Shown here one piece after another: positions 22,956 through 24,920 of a stretch of DNA of 24,920 bases. Below the pieces are notes generated by a model that was not told where the DNA came from, ran no database searches, and worked only from the letters and a program-made list of their open reading frames with translations. Source of the DNA: JALORV01 sp035429805 (GTDB lineage: Bacteria; Pseudomonadota; Gammaproteobacteria; Burkholderiales; Burkholderiaceae_F); contig DAOMFL010000054.1 of assembly GCA_035429805.1 (NCBI GenBank), positions 1-24,920 on the forward strand. Direction: 5' to 3'. Position 1 is the first letter of the stretch; each line of letters begins with the position of its first letter. Made by a program: the position numbers and the translations under genes.

Positions 22956-22984
22956 GCCGACAGTATGCCCACTACACTTGTCCG
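22956..22984. promoter_or_regulatory. 29-bp divergent promoter region between prpF and queC genes
   Basis: On the plus strand TACACT (22973-22978) ends seven bases before the queC ATG at 22985. On the minus strand CATACT (complement of 22962-22967) ends seven bases before the prpF ATG. Neither start has a Shine-Dalgarno, so both transcripts could be leaderless. No convincing -35 boxes are seen for either direction. The 9-mer CAGTATGCC also occurs in the gdhB-exonuclease region. Confidence 0.35.
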
Positions 22985-23686
22985 ATGCATGAGCGTGCGA
23001 TCGTACTCTTCTCCGGCGGACAGGACTCGACCACCTGCCTGGCCTGGGCGCTCGCGCGATATCGCGAGGTCGAGACCATCGGCTTCGACTACGGTCAGCG
23101 CCATGTGATCGAACTCGAGGTGCGGCCGCGCGTGCTGGCGGCACTGCGCGAGCGATTCCCGCGCTGGCGCGAGCGCCTCGGCGCCGATCACCCGGTATCG
23201 ATGCGCGAACTGGGCCGGCTTTCGGACACCGCGCTGACGCAGGCCGCCGAGATCCGCCTGAGCGCGAAGGGCCTGCCGAACACCTTCGTTCCCGGCCGCA
23301 ACCTGCTCTTCTTCACGTATGCCGCAGCGATCGCCTACCGCCGCGACATCCCCGTGCTGGTCGGCGGCATGTGCGAGACGGATTTTTCCGGCTATCCGGA
23401 TTGCCGCGACGACACGCTGAAGGCGATGCAGGTCGCCCTGTCGCTCGGCATGGATCAGCGCTTCATCGTCGAGACGCCGCTGATGTGGCTCAGCAAGGCC
23501 CAGACCTGGCAGCTCGCTGACGAACTCGGCGGTGACGCTCTGGTGGAACTGATCCGCCGCGAGACTCACACCTGCTATCTCGGCGAGCGCGCCACCAGCC
23601 ATGCATGGGGCGTGGGCTGCGGCCGCTGCCCGGCATGCGAACTGCGCGCAGCCGGCTGGGCCGCCTGGCGCGGGGTCCGGGCCTGA
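22985..23686 (+). CDS. queC: 7-cyano-7-deazaguanine synthase
   Basis: The 233-residue enzyme converts 7-carboxy-7-deazaguanine to preQ0 with ATP and ammonia, a step of queuosine biosynthesis in tRNA. The PP-loop ATP motif SGGQDS lies at 10-15, and the zinc ligands are four cysteines, C197 and then C212, C215, C218 in CGRCPAC. GFDYGQRH at about 35 and VPGRNLLFF near 100 are further QueC hallmarks. Length is normal. The ATG at 22985 is very close to the divergent prpF start, with no Shine-Dalgarno; the first conserved motif begins about residue 5, so the start is credible. No other queuosine genes are adjacent, so it stands apart from queD/E/F here. Confidence 0.95.
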   Translation: MHERAIVLFSGGQDSTTCLAWALARYREVETIGFDYGQRHVIELEVRPRVLAALRERFPRWRERLGADHPVSMRELGRLSDTALTQAAEIRLSAKGLPNTFVPGRNLLFFTYAAAIAYRRDIPVLVGGMCETDFSGYPDCRDDTLKAMQVALSLGMDQRFIVETPLMWLSKAQTWQLADELGGDALVELIRRETHTCYLGERATSHAWGVGCGRCPACELRAAGWAAWRGVRA

Positions 23687-23723
23687 ACCGGGCCGGCGTG
23701 CGACGCAGGCGCGGGCGACCGCG

Positions 23724-24200
23724 TCACTGCACCAGCGGGATCGCCTTCGCCGACTCGTAGCGGACGATCGCCTCGATCTTGTTCTCGATCTGCATGTAGC
23801 GTGCGGCCTTGTGCGCCGGCAGCACCTTGAGCAGCTGCTTGAAGTGCTTCTCGTGCAGCCGGGATGCATCCCGGTTCGCTGTCAGCACCTGCTCGGCGAT
23901 GCGCCGGGCATTCGCGTCCGAGAGCTTACCCTCGGCAGCGACGTAATCGAGCACGGCACGCGTGCAGGCACTTTGCGGCACGGCCAGCTCGCGCTGGAAC
24001 TGCTCGTACAGCGGCCAGAACTTCTTCGCTTCATCCGCCGTCAGGTCCATCGACTTGGCGACGATGCCCTTCTTGTCGGCCTGGATCTTTGCGAGCCATT
24101 CTGCCGACGTCAGCGGAGCAGTGGTCTTGTCCTGCGACAGCGCAGGCGACGACGCCGACAGCGCCAGTACGCAGCCGAGCGCATACAGGATCTTCTTCAT
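23724..24200 (-). CDS. Small secreted helical protein, Spy/CpxP-like in outline
   Basis: The 158-residue product has a signal peptide (about 1-22, ending PALS before QD) and is predicted to be periplasmic. The mature part is helix-rich with the pattern SMDLTADEAKKFWPLYEQFQREL, resembling LTxxExxxFWPxYxxY proteins found widely and annotated as hypothetical. Only a loose similarity to the LTxxQ family (Spy/CpxP) is intended. The ATG at 24200 follows GGGGA by six bases. It is alone on this strand between the convergent queC and the HD-GYP gene upstream, with a 147 bp leader region (24201-24347) in which I see no further gene. Confidence 0.7.
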   Translation of the reverse strand: MKKILYALGCVLALSASSPALSQDKTTAPLTSAEWLAKIQADKKGIVAKSMDLTADEAKKFWPLYEQFQRELAVPQSACTRAVLDYVAAEGKLSDANARRIAEQVLTANRDASRLHEKHFKQLLKVLPAHKAARYMQIENKIEAIVRYESAKAIPLVQ

Positions 24201-24347
24201 GAGGAGTCCCCGGAAACAATGATTTGGGTGTCCGGATGCGACCTCCCGATGCAGCAGAGGCGGCACCCGACGCCATGCGGCGCGAAGGTTAGCGCGACCG
24301 CAGACCGGGGCCAAATCGCGCCGCCGACTCCGCCTGTCGCACAGGCC

Positions 24348-24920
24348 CTAGTTGCCCGGCGTCTTGAGGCGCGCCATCTGCATCTGGCGCACCTGGTCGT
24401 TGCCCTGTTCTCCCGGCGCAGGACGCAGGAGACGCTCGACCAGCGAGCGGCGCATCGTCCACAGCGGCGTCTGCTGCGCCGACTGTGCGAGATAGGCGTC
24501 GACGTCCACGTGTTTGGCGTAGGTGCGCCGCACCAGCGGGATGAACTGCTCGACCAGCGTCGGATCGAACTGGCGACTGCTCTCGCGCACCAGGTGGCCC
24601 AGCGCCTCCTCGACGCGCCACGCCGGTCGCCAGGGTCGGTGATGGACGAGCGAGTCGAACGCATCACACAGCCCGACGATGCGCGCCGGTAACGGGATCG
24701 CATCGCCCGATATGCCATCCGGATAGCCCTCGCCCGACCAGCACTCGTGGTGATAGCGCGCGATTTCCTCCGCCAGCGCCGCATACGGCACCTTGGCACG
24801 CACGAGGAAGTCGGCGCCAGTGGCCGCATGCGTCTCGATCAACTGCCGTTCGCCCTGCGACAGCGCCGTGCGCTTGCGGATCACCGAGTCCGGAATGACG
24901 ACCTTGCCGATGTCGTGCAG
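24348..24920 (-). CDS. HD-GYP domain protein, C-terminal part (gene cut by the window edge)
   Basis: The frame is open to base 24920, so the N-terminus lies outside the window. The visible 190 codons start inside the HD motif (HDIGKVVIPDSV) and continue through the HHECWSGEGYPDG segment that defines the GYP subclass, then the metal-binding RIVGLCDAFDSL. HD-GYP domains hydrolyse cyclic di-GMP to pGpG or GMP, and often form the output of response regulators; what precedes the domain here cannot be seen. The protein extends about 75 residues past the core, ending KTPGN. Seen on the minus strand; the stop at 24348 is followed by the 147 bp leader of the secreted-protein gene. Confidence 0.85.
   Translation of the reverse strand: MHDIGKVVIPDSVIRKRTALSQGERQLIETHAATGADFLVRAKVPYAALAEEIARYHHECWSGEGYPDGISGDAIPLPARIVGLCDAFDSLVHHRPWRPAWRVEEALGHLVRESSRQFDPTLVEQFIPLVRRTYAKHVDVDAYLAQSAQQTPLWTMRRSLVERLLRPAPGEQGNDQVRQMQMARLKTPGN

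Noticed and set aside
22956..23144. N-terminal extension of the prpF-like gene upstream to 23144
   Set aside because: It would run antisense through queC; the extra residues are Arg/Ser/Pro-rich, and the PrpF family N-terminus begins at the ATG at 22955.
1..24920. CRISPR, toxin-antitoxin, restriction or phage-defence genes
   Set aside because: No repeat-spacer array and no translated product with such motifs was seen; the SET and exonuclease-GIY-YIG genes sit among ordinary metabolic genes.

Overview
The window is GC-rich (roughly two thirds G+C by eye), densely coding chromosomal DNA of a proteobacterium. The gene set fits a beta- or Xanthomonadales-like gammaproteobacterium: a 1612-residue NAD-glutamate dehydrogenase, CopA with two metal-binding domains, QueC, DUF1993, DUF302, DUF1857, a PrpF-family isomerase, and short GC-rich hairpins of the kind dispersed in such genomes. 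The family names rest on recognising motifs in the translations; no database search was possible. I see no rRNA, tRNA, insertion sequence, prophage, CRISPR array or obvious defence island.

Layout. 1-977 is the 3' end of an unrecognised gene. 978-1401 is non-coding and built from two facing copies of a palindromic repeat. 1402-4572 runs on the plus strand: a membrane/spermidine-synthase fusion, a SET-domain lysine methyltransferase, and a DUF1993 protein translationally coupled to it. 4622-5530 is a lipoprotein alpha/beta hydrolase, and 5729-8239 is the copper-exporting ATPase CopA. On the minus strand, 8252-9609 holds a beta-ketoacyl-ACP synthase III and a small cupin, 9793-10341 a glycine-zipper protein, and 10648-15486 the large glutamate dehydrogenase. 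Divergent from this, 15625-17490 carries a DEDDh exonuclease/GIY-YIG protein with a UvrC-like four-cysteine cluster, followed by a DUF302 protein.

17522-20395 on the minus strand looks like one transcription unit: secreted protein, ECF sigma factor, membrane-anchored putative anti-sigma factor, then a small conserved protein of unknown function. Divergent from it are a nitroreductase and an overlapping DUF1857 (AtaL-like) gene. 21819-22955 is a PrpF-family isomerase, separated by only 29 bp from the divergent queC. The window ends with a small secreted protein and the C-terminal part of an HD-GYP protein, both on the minus strand.

Most of the window is housekeeping and ordinary accessory metabolism. 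The points most worth a second look are the nested inverted repeat at 985-1365, the SET-DUF1993 coupled pair, the exonuclease/GIY-YIG protein that keeps a UvrC-type cysteine cluster, the non-zinc-finger sigma/anti-sigma/secreted-protein unit, and the possible back-to-back leaderless promoters between prpF and queC.
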